Part shown: in pieces, positions 26,630 to 34,643 of the stretch | Layout of the letters: each line of letters starts with the position of its first letter | Numbering within the stretch: the first letter of the stretch is position 1 | DNA from: Alphaproteobacteria bacterium | GTDB taxonomy: Bacteria > Pseudomonadota > Alphaproteobacteria > Rhizobiales > Rhizobiaceae | Direction: 5' to 3' | Assembly (NCBI GenBank): GCA_016861165.1 | Contig: BOKV01000002.1 | Location: 62,001 to 126,000 of the forward strand | Length of the DNA stretch: 64,000 nucleotides | Notes under the pieces: model-generated | The model's database searches: none | What the model saw: the letters and a program-made list of their open reading frames with translations, nothing else | What the model was told of the DNA's origin: nothing | Translations under genes and position numbers: made by a program

Positions 26630-28144
26630 TTACAGATCGTGGCCCGAATAGGAGCAGTTGAACGACTTGTTGCAGAGCGGGAAGTCGGCGACGATGTTGC
26701 CCTCGATGGCCGCTTCGAGCAGCGGCCACTGGAACCATGAAGGGTCGCGCGGATGGCAGCGCTCGACCTGGCCGTCCGCCCCGATCCTGAGCCAGACGAG
26801 CACGTCGCCGCGAAAGCCCTCGACCATGGCCACACCCTCGGCCGCTCGCCCGGCGCCGCCGATCGCGACGCGCAGCGGGCCGTCGGGGAGCCGGTCGAGA
26901 ATCTGGTCGACCAGCGCCAGGCTCTGCTCGACCTCGCGGATGCGCACCCAGACGCGGGCGTTGACATCGCCCTCGCTCAGCACCGGCACCTCGAACGACA
27001 GCGCGTCATAGGGCGGATAGGGCAAGGCGCGGCGCGCATCGAAGGCGCGGCCGGAGGCGCGCCCGACATAGCCGCCGGCGGCGAACCGGCGGGCCAGTTC
27101 CGATTTCAGGATGCCGGTCGCCACCGTCCGGTCCTGTAGCGAGGTGGTGGCGTCGTAGAGCTCGACCAGCGCCGGGAAGCGCGCCTGCACTTCGGCGACG
27201 AGCGAGCGTATCGCGGCCGCGCCGTCCGCATCGAGGTCGCCGGCCACCCCGCCCGGCGCGATGCGGTCGCGCATCAGCCGGTGGCCGAAGGCCGCCCGCG
27301 CCGCCCGCAGCACCCGTTCGCGCAGGGTCGCGCAATGGGCATGCATCAGCGTGAAGGCGGCATCGTTGCAGATGGCGCCGATGTCGCCCAGATGGTTGGC
27401 GATGCGCTCAAGCTCGGCCATCAGCGCGCGCAGATGGGCCGCGCGCGGCGGCGCCTCGATACCGAGCGCCGTCTCGGCGGCGCGCGCGAAGGCATAGGCA
27501 TAGGCGACGGTGCTGTCGCCGCAGACGCGGCCGGCAAGCGCGGCGGCGTTGGCGAGCGTCGCCCCGCGCATCAGTGCCTCGATCCCCTTGTGGACATAGC
27601 CAAGCCGCGCCTCGAGCCGCACCACCGTCTCGCCGCTGGCGGTGAAGCGGAAGTGGCCGGGCTCGATGATGCCGGCATGGACGGGACCGACCGGGATCTG
27701 GTGCAGGCCCTCGCCCTCGACCGGCAGGAAGGCATAGGTCAGGCCGTCGGCCGGCGCCGGCTCGCAGGCGCCGAGCGGAAAGCGCACGCCCCAGCGTCCA
27801 TGGTCGAGCCAGGGGCGCGGGTCCGGCGCGTCGAGCGGCCTCAGCCCGAACAGGTCGTGCACGGCGCGCTCGGGGCGGATCGCCGGCGCATGCAGGCGGC
27901 CGACCGAGGGAAACGTGCCGTCCGGGCAGGCAAGCGTCAGCACCGCAGCCCCGCCGGCCTCCTCGGCCAGCACCGCCATGTGGACGGCGCTTCGGTCGCC
28001 CCAAAGTCCGGCCAACGCCAGCCGGCCGTCGGCCAGCGCCTCGCCCGCCGTCGCCCAGGCCCGGCGGCCGACCTCCAACCGCGGCCATCCGCGATGGCGC
28101 TCCACCGGTCTGCCCCTGATCATGCCTGCGAAGGTCTGTGCCAC
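26630..28144 (-). CDS. HyfG/HycE-like large subunit without NiFe ligands
   Basis: 504 residues fusing a NuoC-like domain (about 30-125; RPERAVHDLFGL) to a NuoD/hydrogenase large-subunit domain (PVGPVHAGIIEPGHFRF, GYVHKGIEALMRG). The L1 motif reads RVCGDS at 206-211, where hydrogenases have CxxC. The C-terminal L2 region reads FNCSYSG at 495-501, where hydrogenases have DPCxxC; one cysteine survives one position off and the other is Gly. The protein ends at residue 504, with no tail for maturation cleavage. A NiFe centre therefore looks impossible; a quinone-like or structural role is open. It follows hyfF by 15 bases. Confidence 0.9.
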   Translation of the reverse strand: MAQTFAGMIRGRPVERHRGWPRLEVGRRAWATAGEALADGRLALAGLWGDRSAVHMAVLAEEAGGAAVLTLACPDGTFPSVGRLHAPAIRPERAVHDLFGLRPLDAPDPRPWLDHGRWGVRFPLGACEPAPADGLTYAFLPVEGEGLHQIPVGPVHAGIIEPGHFRFTASGETVVRLEARLGYVHKGIEALMRGATLANAAALAGRVCGDSTVAYAYAFARAAETALGIEAPPRAAHLRALMAELERIANHLGDIGAICNDAAFTLMHAHCATLRERVLRAARAAFGHRLMRDRIAPGGVAGDLDADGAAAIRSLVAEVQARFPALVELYDATTSLQDRTVATGILKSELARRFAAGGYVGRASGRAFDARRALPYPPYDALSFEVPVLSEGDVNARVWVRIREVEQSLALVDQILDRLPDGPLRVAIGGAGRAAEGVAMVEGFRGDVLVWLRIGADGQVERCHPRDPSWFQWPLLEAAIEGNIVADFPLCNKSFNCSYSGHDL

Positions 28145-28159
28145 CGCCCGTCTCCTCTC

Positions 28160-29614
28160 CTAGCCGAGCAGCCCGGCGACATGCTGGAACCAGCCGACCA
28201 GCGGCGGCGGCAGATAGAGGCCGGCGACAAGGACCAGCGCCAGATGCGCGAACATCGGCACATAGGAGGCTTCAACGGGTGCCGTCGAGCCGGTCGGCTC
28301 GCCGAAGGCGATGGCCGTCGTGCGCAGGAAGATGGCGCCGAGCGCGACCAGCAGGCCGAACACGAGCGCCACCGCCAGCAGCGGCTCGGTGGAGAAGGTC
28401 GAGGAGACCAGCAGGAACTCGCTCATGAAGATGCCGAGCGGCGGCAGGCCGGCGATCGCCACCGCGCCGACCAGGAAGCCCCAGCCGAGCACCGGGTGGG
28501 TCTCGGTCAAGCCGCGGATGTCGGCGATCGCCTGCGTTCCCTTGACCTGGGCGATGTGGCCGACGGCGTAGAAGATCGCCGACTTGGTCAGGCTGTGCAT
28601 GACCATGTGCAGCAGGCCGGCGAAGTTGGCGAGCGGGCCGCCCATGCCGAAGGCGAACACGATGATGCCCATGTGCTCGATCGAGGAATAGGCGAACAGC
28701 CGTTTGATGTCGCGCCGCCGGTAGAGCATGAAGGCGGCGAAGATCAGCGAGGCGAGCCCCATCGTCACCATCAGCGGCCCGGGCGCGATCGCCTCCGGGC
28801 TGGCGGCGAGCAGGATCTTGAAGCGCAGCACGACATAGAGGGCGACGTTGAGCAGCAGCCCCGACAGCACCGCCGAGATCGGCGTCGGGCCTTCGGCATG
28901 GGCATCGGGCAGCCAGGCGTGCAGCGGCGCCAGCCCGACCTTGGTGCCGTAGCCGAGCAGCAGGAACACGAAGGCGAGGTTGAGCAGCGCCGGATCAAAG
29001 GTGGCGGCCCGCTCGACCAGCAGCGTCCACACCATGGCATCGTAGCCCTCGCCGACGACCTCCGGCTGGGCGGCCATGTAGACGAGGATGGTGCCGAACA
29101 GCGCCAGCGCGATGCCGACGCTGCCGAGGATGAAGTACTTCCAGGCCGCCTCCAGCGCCTCGTGCGTGCGGTAGATGCCGACCATGACCACGGTGGTGAG
29201 CGTTGCCAGTTCGACCGCCACCCACATCAGCCCGATATTGTTGGCGACCAGCGCCAGGTTCATGCCGAACAGCATGATCTGATACATGGCGTGGTAGAAG
29301 CGCAGGTTGGCCGCCGTCAGCCGCCCGGTGTGCAGTTCGTGGCCGATATAGGAGGCGCTGAACACGCTCGCGGTGAAGCCGACGAAGGTGTTGAGCACGA
29401 TGAAGACGATGTTGAGATCGTCGATGAACAGGTAGCTGCCAGCCGGCGGGCGTTCGGTGACGAACAGCGACAGCGCCGCCAGGAGCGTGAGCAGGCTCGC
29501 CAGCACGTTGATGCGCGCGGTGAGCCGGTAGCCGGGCAGCGCCGCCAGCACGGCGGCGGCCACCACCGGGACGACCAGCACGGCCGTCTGCGGGGCGAAG
29601 GGCAGCGCGATCAT
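28160..29614 (-). CDS. HyfF-like antiporter-type membrane subunit
   Basis: 484 residues, about 14 membrane helices, of the NuoL/M/N-Mrp family. The residues used for proton transfer are retained: Glu135 in WVAVELATL, Lys159 in AWKYFILG, Lys225 and His232 in GTKVGLAPLHAWLPDAHAEG. So the pumping path looks intact although the catalytic subunits are altered. SIEHMGIIVFAFGMG and FMSEFLLVSSTF are typical of the HyfF branch. It overlaps the end of hyfE by four bases. Confidence 0.9.
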   Translation of the reverse strand: MIALPFAPQTAVLVVPVVAAAVLAALPGYRLTARINVLASLLTLLAALSLFVTERPPAGSYLFIDDLNIVFIVLNTFVGFTASVFSASYIGHELHTGRLTAANLRFYHAMYQIMLFGMNLALVANNIGLMWVAVELATLTTVVMVGIYRTHEALEAAWKYFILGSVGIALALFGTILVYMAAQPEVVGEGYDAMVWTLLVERAATFDPALLNLAFVFLLLGYGTKVGLAPLHAWLPDAHAEGPTPISAVLSGLLLNVALYVVLRFKILLAASPEAIAPGPLMVTMGLASLIFAAFMLYRRRDIKRLFAYSSIEHMGIIVFAFGMGGPLANFAGLLHMVMHSLTKSAIFYAVGHIAQVKGTQAIADIRGLTETHPVLGWGFLVGAVAIAGLPPLGIFMSEFLLVSSTFSTEPLLAVALVFGLLVALGAIFLRTTAIAFGEPTGSTAPVEASYVPMFAHLALVLVAGLYLPPPLVGWFQHVAGLLG

Positions 29615-30276
29615 CGCCGTTCTCCCCGGAACTGGTCGAGCGCGCCGATGTCGACGGTGTCGAACCGCTCGCGGATGCGGAACAGGAAGATGCCGATGAC
29701 GATGAAGGCGATGAGGATCGAGAAGGCGACGCTGATCTCGACCACCAGCGGCATGCCCCTGGCGCCGGTAGCGGCCAGCACCAGCCCGTTTTCCAGTGCC
29801 ATGAAGCCGACCACCTGGCTGACGGCGTTGCGCCGCGTCACCATCACCAATAGCCCGAGCAGCACCACCGACAGCGCGAAGGCGAGGTCGGCGCGGGCCA
29901 GAGGATCGGCCTCCGGCGTCGCCCGCAGCATGACCACCATCGACAGCGCCACCAGCCCCATGCCGGCCAGCATGGTGCGGCCGACGCCGACCACCGCCTC
30001 GATGTCGCGATGGATGCCGAGCCGGCGCACGATGCGGTGCAGCGCCATCGGGATCACGATCGCCTTGAAGACGAGCGCGATGGCCGCGGTGACGTAGAGG
30101 TGCGGCGCGCCCTGGATGTGGGCTTGCCAGGCAACCGACAGCGACAGCACCAGCGCGTGCAGCGCGTAGACGTTGAGCAGCGCATAGAGCCGGTCCTGGT
30201 AGAGCAGCATGAAGCTGACCAGCACCAGCCCGCCGGCCAGCATATGGGCGATGTCGAAGGTGAGGCTGCCGTTCAT
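29611..30276 (-). CDS. HyfE/HycP-like membrane subunit
   Basis: 221 residues with about six to seven hydrophobic helices. The NuoK-like core VGFMALENGLVLAATG with its buried glutamate lies around 157-172, followed by VEISVAFSILIAFIVIGIF and FRIRERFDTVDI. HyfE joins the large antiporter-like subunits to the rest of the membrane arm and has no catalytic cofactor. One base separates it from the NuoH-like gene and four bases overlap hyfF, consistent with a fixed subunit ratio. Confidence 0.88.
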   Translation of the reverse strand: MNGSLTFDIAHMLAGGLVLVSFMLLYQDRLYALLNVYALHALVLSLSVAWQAHIQGAPHLYVTAAIALVFKAIVIPMALHRIVRRLGIHRDIEAVVGVGRTMLAGMGLVALSMVVMLRATPEADPLARADLAFALSVVLLGLLVMVTRRNAVSQVVGFMALENGLVLAATGARGMPLVVEISVAFSILIAFIVIGIFLFRIRERFDTVDIGALDQFRGERR

Positions 30277-30277
30277 C

Positions 30278-31234
30278 CTACAGGCTCCGCGACACGAACA
30301 GCAGCAGCGTGCCGAGCAGGCCGAGCATCAGCGCGGCGCCGAGGAAGTCCGGCACGCGGAACACGCGCATCTTGGCGATCGATGTCTCGAACAGGGCGAG
30401 CAGCGCGCCGCCGACCGCCAGCTTGGCGAGCCAGATCACCGCGCCGATGGCGAGGGCACCGAGGCCGGCGCCCGGCGCGGCGATCCCCCACGGGACGAAG
30501 ATGCAGACAATCAGCGACAGGTAGAGCAGCAGCTTCAACGACGCGCCGAACTCGATCATCGCCAGATGGCGGCCGGAATATTCGAGCACCATCGCCTCGT
30601 GCACCATGGTCAGTTCCAGATGCGTGGCCGGATTGTCGACCGGAATGCGGGCGTTCTCGGCGATCGCCACCATCACCAGCGCGATCAGCGCCATGCCGAG
30701 CGAGACGCGCAGTCCGACCTCGGGCGTGGCGAGCACGGCGGCGACGGTGGAAAGCTGGGTGGAGCCGGCCACCAGGGCGAGCGCGAACACGGTGAGCAGC
30801 ATGGCCGGCTCGGCGAGCGACGCGATCATCACCTCGCGCGAGGCGCCGATGCCGCCGAAACTGGTGCCGACATCCATGCCGGCCAGCGCCAGGAAGAAGC
30901 GGGCCGAGCCGAGCAGCGCGATGATGGCGATGAGGTCGGCCGTCCACGAGAACATCAGCCCGACGGCGAAGGTCGGAACCAGCGCGGCGGCGACCCAGGT
31001 GGCGGCGAAGACCAGATAGGGCGACACGCGGAACAGCCAGGAGGCGTTCTCGGCCAGCACCGCCTCCTTGCGCAGGAGCCGCGCCAGGTCGCGATAGGGC
31101 TGTAGCAGCGGCGGGCCGCGACGCCGCGTCAGCCGCGCCTTGACCTTGCGCACGAAGCCGGTCAGCAGCGGCGCCAGCGCCAGCACCGCCATCATCTGCG
31201 CCCCCTGGACGATCAGGTCGTGGATCAGCTCCAT
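30278..31234 (-). CDS. HyfC/NuoH-like membrane anchor subunit
   Basis: 318 residues, about eight helices. It matches HycD/HyfC: RRRGPPLLQPYRDLARLLRK near the start, GTSFGGIGASREVMIASLAE in the middle, and NPATHLELTMVHEAMVLEYS. In complex I this subunit forms the quinone cavity with NuoB and NuoD; the acidic residues of the central loop are retained. It overlaps the end of hyfB by ten bases, so translation is coupled. Confidence 0.9.
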   Translation of the reverse strand: MELIHDLIVQGAQMMAVLALAPLLTGFVRKVKARLTRRRGPPLLQPYRDLARLLRKEAVLAENASWLFRVSPYLVFAATWVAAALVPTFAVGLMFSWTADLIAIIALLGSARFFLALAGMDVGTSFGGIGASREVMIASLAEPAMLLTVFALALVAGSTQLSTVAAVLATPEVGLRVSLGMALIALVMVAIAENARIPVDNPATHLELTMVHEAMVLEYSGRHLAMIEFGASLKLLLYLSLIVCIFVPWGIAAPGAGLGALAIGAVIWLAKLAVGGALLALFETSIAKMRVFRVPDFLGAALMLGLLGTLLLFVSRSL

Positions 31235-33237
31235 AGCGCCAGCACCGCAAGCAGGAAGACCAACGACAGGAACACCAGCACGAGGTAGCGCCGGATGGTC
31301 AGGAACTGGAGACGGTTGAGCCGCAGCGCGGCGAAGTCGACCGCCGCGGCAATCGGCGCGTAGAGCCGCTCCCAGATCGGGTCGTGCATCTCGACCACGA
31401 GGCGCGCCGGCGCGGTGTCGCCCGGCGGCGGCATCGCGACCGTCTCGCGGGCCTGGAAGACGACCGAGCCGAACACGCGGCGGATCGGCTGGGCGAAGCT
31501 GCCGGCGGTGTATTGCGTCGCCGGGCTCGGATCGGGAAAGCCGCAGTCCCAGGCCGGCCCGCGGCGCAGTTCGTGCGAGGCGAAGCGGTGGACGAGGATC
31601 GCCGCCAGCCAGGCGGAGGCGGCGATGAACAGGAACACCAGGAGCCCGTTATAGGAGCTGCGGCTCTCGGCGACCGGTACCACCGACAGCCATGGCACGT
31701 GGGCCTGGGCGGGCATGGCGCCACCGACGAGCGCCCGGGTGACCGGCGCCAGCGCGTCGATGACGAAGCCGGGCAGGATGCCGACGAGCAGGCAGAGCAC
31801 GGCGAGCGCCAGCATCGCGGCGAGCGAGAAGCGGTCGACCTCGCGCGCGTCACCGCTCGCAGGCGAGCGCGGGCGCCCGAGGAAGGTGACGCCGAAGGCG
31901 CGCACGAACGCGGCCGCCGCCAGCGCCGCCGCCAGCGCCAGGAGGCCGCCGACCGCCGGTACCAGGATCTTCAGGCCCCATTGCGGTAGCTGCGGGCTCT
32001 GCAGGATGGCCTGGAAGGCCAGCCATTCGGAGACGAAGCCGTTGAACGGCGGCAATGCCGAGATCGCCGCACTGCCGCCGAGGAAAGCAAGGCTGGTGAC
32101 CGGCATGCGATGGATGAGGCCGCCGAGCCGCTCCATGTCGCGCGTCGCGGTCGCCGTCAGCACGGCGCCGGCACCGAAGAACAGCAGGCTCTTGAACAGG
32201 GCGTGGTTGAGCACGTGGAACAGCGCCGCCGTCAGCGCCAGTGCGGCCGCCCACGCCATCGCGTTGGCGCTGAACGCGAGTGCCAGGCCGAGGCTGACGA
32301 AGATGACGCCGATGTTCTCGATGGTCGAATAGGCGAGCAGCCGCTTGAGATCGCGCTCCATCAGCGCATGCAGGATGCCGAGCACGGCCGTGGCCCCGCC
32401 CAGCGCCAGCAGCACGATGCCGGCCCACCAGGCCGGGTCGCCCATCAGGTCGAAGACGACGCGCAGGAAGCCGTAGACGGCGACCTTGGTCATGACGCCG
32501 CTCATCAGCGCCGAGACGTGGCTGGGCGCGGCCGGATGGGCGAGCGGCAGCCAGACATGCAGCGGCACCAGCCCGGCCTTGGAACCGGCGCCGAGCAGCA
32601 TCAGCGCGAACACGAGCACCGTGGTCGACGGGGCGTGCGCGGCCGAACGCATTGCCTCGAAAGCGTAGCCGCCGCCCGGTCCGGCCATCAGCCCGAAGGC
32701 GAGCAGCAGCGCCATCGTGCCGAAGCCTGCCATGACCAGATAGACGAGGGCGGCGCGCGCGTTGTCCGGGTCGCGGTGGTGGGTCAGCACCATCGCCCAG
32801 GAGGCGAGCGACATGAACTCCCACGACAGCAGGAAGGAGAAGGCGTCGGCGGCGACGACGACCAGGTTCATGCCGGCAAGGAAGGCGGCGAAGAACGGCA
32901 GCACCCGGTGCGGCGCGCTCTCATGGCGGCCGTAGCCGAGTCCGTAGAGACTCGCCGCCGCGCCGCCGAGATTGACCACGGTCAGGAAGAAGGCCGACAG
33001 CGAGTCGAGGCGGAAATGGGCGCCGAGCCATGGCAGCCCCAGCGGCAGCACCAGTTGACCGGTACGGCCGCCGATGAGCGCGGCAACCGCGACCGCGAGC
33101 AGCACGGCGGAGACGGCCGCGCAGGCGCCGTAGACGATCGCCGTCGCCGCCGGCAGGCGCGCGATGGCGACGGCGGCCACGGCGGTCACCAGCAACACCG
33201 CGATCAGCGCGAGCAGGATCGTCGCCGGCTCCATCAT
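31225..33237 (-). CDS. HyfB-like antiporter-type membrane subunit
   Basis: 670 residues, 14 or more helices plus a C-terminal extension, of the NuoL/HyfB type. Proton-path residues are present: Glu140 in LSWEFMSLASW, Lys220 in GAGSKAGLVPLHVWLPLAHP, His227 and Lys251. STIENIGVIFVSLG and the FHVLNHALFKSLLFFGAG block are typical. The C-terminal PEYTAGSFAQPIRRVFG-like stretch (here TQYTAGSFAQPIRRVFG) is a HyfB/HycC signature. Its ATG overlaps the stop of the XRE regulator by four bases. HyfD, a second antiporter-like subunit, is absent. Confidence 0.9.
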   Translation of the reverse strand: MMEPATILLALIAVLLVTAVAAVAIARLPAATAIVYGACAAVSAVLLAVAVAALIGGRTGQLVLPLGLPWLGAHFRLDSLSAFFLTVVNLGGAAASLYGLGYGRHESAPHRVLPFFAAFLAGMNLVVVAADAFSFLLSWEFMSLASWAMVLTHHRDPDNARAALVYLVMAGFGTMALLLAFGLMAGPGGGYAFEAMRSAAHAPSTTVLVFALMLLGAGSKAGLVPLHVWLPLAHPAAPSHVSALMSGVMTKVAVYGFLRVVFDLMGDPAWWAGIVLLALGGATAVLGILHALMERDLKRLLAYSTIENIGVIFVSLGLALAFSANAMAWAAALALTAALFHVLNHALFKSLLFFGAGAVLTATATRDMERLGGLIHRMPVTSLAFLGGSAAISALPPFNGFVSEWLAFQAILQSPQLPQWGLKILVPAVGGLLALAAALAAAAFVRAFGVTFLGRPRSPASGDAREVDRFSLAAMLALAVLCLLVGILPGFVIDALAPVTRALVGGAMPAQAHVPWLSVVPVAESRSSYNGLLVFLFIAASAWLAAILVHRFASHELRRGPAWDCGFPDPSPATQYTAGSFAQPIRRVFGSVVFQARETVAMPPPGDTAPARLVVEMHDPIWERLYAPIAAAVDFAALRLNRLQFLTIRRYLVLVFLSLVFLLAVLALWS

Positions 33238-33533
33238 CCCCGCCCGTCCGATGCGGCGGACGGCTCCTCGGCGCGCAGCGGCTCCGGCCCGGCCTTCAGC
33301 CGCACGCCGCGGCCGCTCGCGCGGCTTACCGCGCCCTCGCCGATGATCTCGACGCCGGCCGCGTCCAGCGCGGCGATGAGCTTCATCAGCGAATCGACAT
33401 TGCCGCGAATGGTGCCGTCGCTCGCTTCCATGCGCTGGATGGTCGGCACCGACAGCCCCGACAGCTCGGCGAGCCGGCGCTGATCGATGCCGAGCAGGGC
33501 CCTGGCCGCGCGAAGCTGGTGGGCGGTGATCAC
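33234..33533 (-). CDS. XRE-family helix-turn-helix regulator heading the hyf-like operon
   Basis: 99 residues from GTG. An XRE helix-turn-helix occupies about 5-35 (LRAARALLGIDQRRLAELSG then LSVPTIQRMEASDG). A short domain, LMKLIAALDAAGVEIIGEGA, follows. This compact form is common in Hyphomicrobiales. It is first in the operon and translationally coupled to hyfB, so it may repress or tune its own transcription. The inducer is unknown. It replaces the HyfR/FhlA-type activators of enterobacterial hydrogenase operons. Confidence 0.82.
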   Translation of the reverse strand: MITAHQLRAARALLGIDQRRLAELSGLSVPTIQRMEASDGTIRGNVDSLMKLIAALDAAGVEIIGEGAVSRASGRGVRLKAGPEPLRAEEPSAASDGRG

Positions 33534-33581
33534 CGTTCAGCCGTCAGTTGTTGATGATTGGACATGAACTATGCGGTATGC

Positions 33582-33609
33582 ATTCTACATATCGCGCGTA
33601 ATTTGTCCA
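33582..33609 (-). promoter_or_regulatory. Putative sigma-70 promoter of the hyf-like operon
   Basis: On the minus strand, TGGACA (33609-33604) and TAGAAT (33587-33582) are separated by 16 bases, close to the -35/-10 consensus, about 50 bases upstream of the XRE GTG. The hexamer TGGACA reappears in inverted orientation at 33559-33564, giving a dyad around the start site that could be the XRE operator. Predicted only. Confidence 0.45.
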
Positions 33610-33632
33610 TTCCTAATGTGTCAACCATCACT

Positions 33633-34586
33633 TCACACGGTCGATCCATCGCGACCGACGCCTGGCGGGGTGCCGGCCCGGGCGATGGCGAGGCCGGCCA
33701 GCGTCAGGGTTTCGGCGTCCTCGACCGCCGTCCGTGCGCCTGCTGCGGCCAGCGCCTCCGCATAGGCGGTCGCCAGCGACGGGGCGCCGACGAGGTGGAC
33801 GGTCCGGCCGGTCCACCAGTCCTGCGTCGCCGCGAGTTCGGCGCCGATCAGCAGGCCCGACAGGCGCGAGCGGGCGGCGACTGCGCCGGCGCCGCCCAGC
33901 AGATCGGTCGCCCGGATGCCGAACAGCGCCGCGGTCAGCCGTTGCGGTCGGTCAAGCATCTCGACGGCAGCGGCCAGAAAGGCCTCACGGTCGTCACCGG
34001 CGCTGGCGACCGAATGGCGCAGCACCGAGCGCTCGGCCAGGAGCGCGAACGCCTCGCCGGTCATGAAGGTGGCGAACCGGGTGACCCGGCCGCCTTCAAG
34101 TCGCGCCCACTTGGCGTGGGTGCCGGGCAGGCAGGCGATCGCCGCCGCCGGGCCAAGCCTCTCCGCAAGGCCGGCAAGCTGCGTCTCCTCGCCGCGCATC
34201 ACGTCGGGCGGATCGGTCTGGCTCAGTCCCGGCACCAGCGCCACCGCGAGGCGCCGGTCCGCGGTGGCGACCGGGGTCAGATCGCCGCCGGCGACCGGGG
34301 CGCACGGCACCGGCCGGTAGGCCGCCTCGCGCCAGCCCTGGCGGGCGCCCGCCATGCCGCAGACGATCACCGGAACCGTCCGCGCTTCAGGCAGCCAGCC
34401 ACCGACGATTTCGACGAGCGCCGGTTCGTAGCCATCGGGGTCGAGCCCGCCCATGCCGGCGCCCGAGGCGGCGCGGGCCAGCACGCTGCCATCGGCGCCG
34501 ACCGCCCAGAGGCGCAGCGCGCTGGTGCCCCAGTCGGCGGCGATCCAGTCGAGCCCCGGCAGCCCGCCCCCCTGCGCCATCGTCAT
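33633..34586 (-). CDS. dgoK: 2-dehydro-3-deoxygalactonokinase
   Basis: 317 residues. It phosphorylates 2-keto-3-deoxygalactonate with ATP in the De Ley-Doudoroff galactose pathway. Typical family features: IAADWGTSALRLWAV at the start, VIVCGMAGARQGWREAAY, CLPGTHAKWARLEGG, and FMTGEAFALLAERSVL. The start at 34586 is preceded by GGGGG; an upstream ATG at 34613 is possible. The matching aldolase, galactonate dehydratase and galactose dehydrogenase genes are not in the window. It is the last gene of the minus-strand sugar cluster, 57 bases after the permease gene. Confidence 0.9.
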   Translation of the reverse strand: MTMAQGGGLPGLDWIAADWGTSALRLWAVGADGSVLARAASGAGMGGLDPDGYEPALVEIVGGWLPEARTVPVIVCGMAGARQGWREAAYRPVPCAPVAGGDLTPVATADRRLAVALVPGLSQTDPPDVMRGEETQLAGLAERLGPAAAIACLPGTHAKWARLEGGRVTRFATFMTGEAFALLAERSVLRHSVASAGDDREAFLAAAVEMLDRPQRLTAALFGIRATDLLGGAGAVAARSRLSGLLIGAELAATQDWWTGRTVHLVGAPSLATAYAEALAAAGARTAVEDAETLTLAGLAIARAGTPPGVGRDGSTV

Positions 34587-34643
34587 CTGCCCCCAATCCG
34601 GTTCGGGCGGCACAGTCGCCGTGCGCGCGGGCCGGACCGGCCC

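Noticed and set aside
27281-30097. Long plus-strand open frame (about 938 codons) opposite the hyf-like genes
   Set aside because: The product is low-complexity Gln/Arg/His/Asp-rich sequence, antisense to membrane-subunit genes; no ribosome site or recognisable domain.
26107-33533. Interpretation as an active hydrogenase-4 or formate hydrogenlyase
   Set aside because: NiFe cysteine pairs and the small-subunit cluster cysteines are absent, and no formate dehydrogenase or maturation genes are present.
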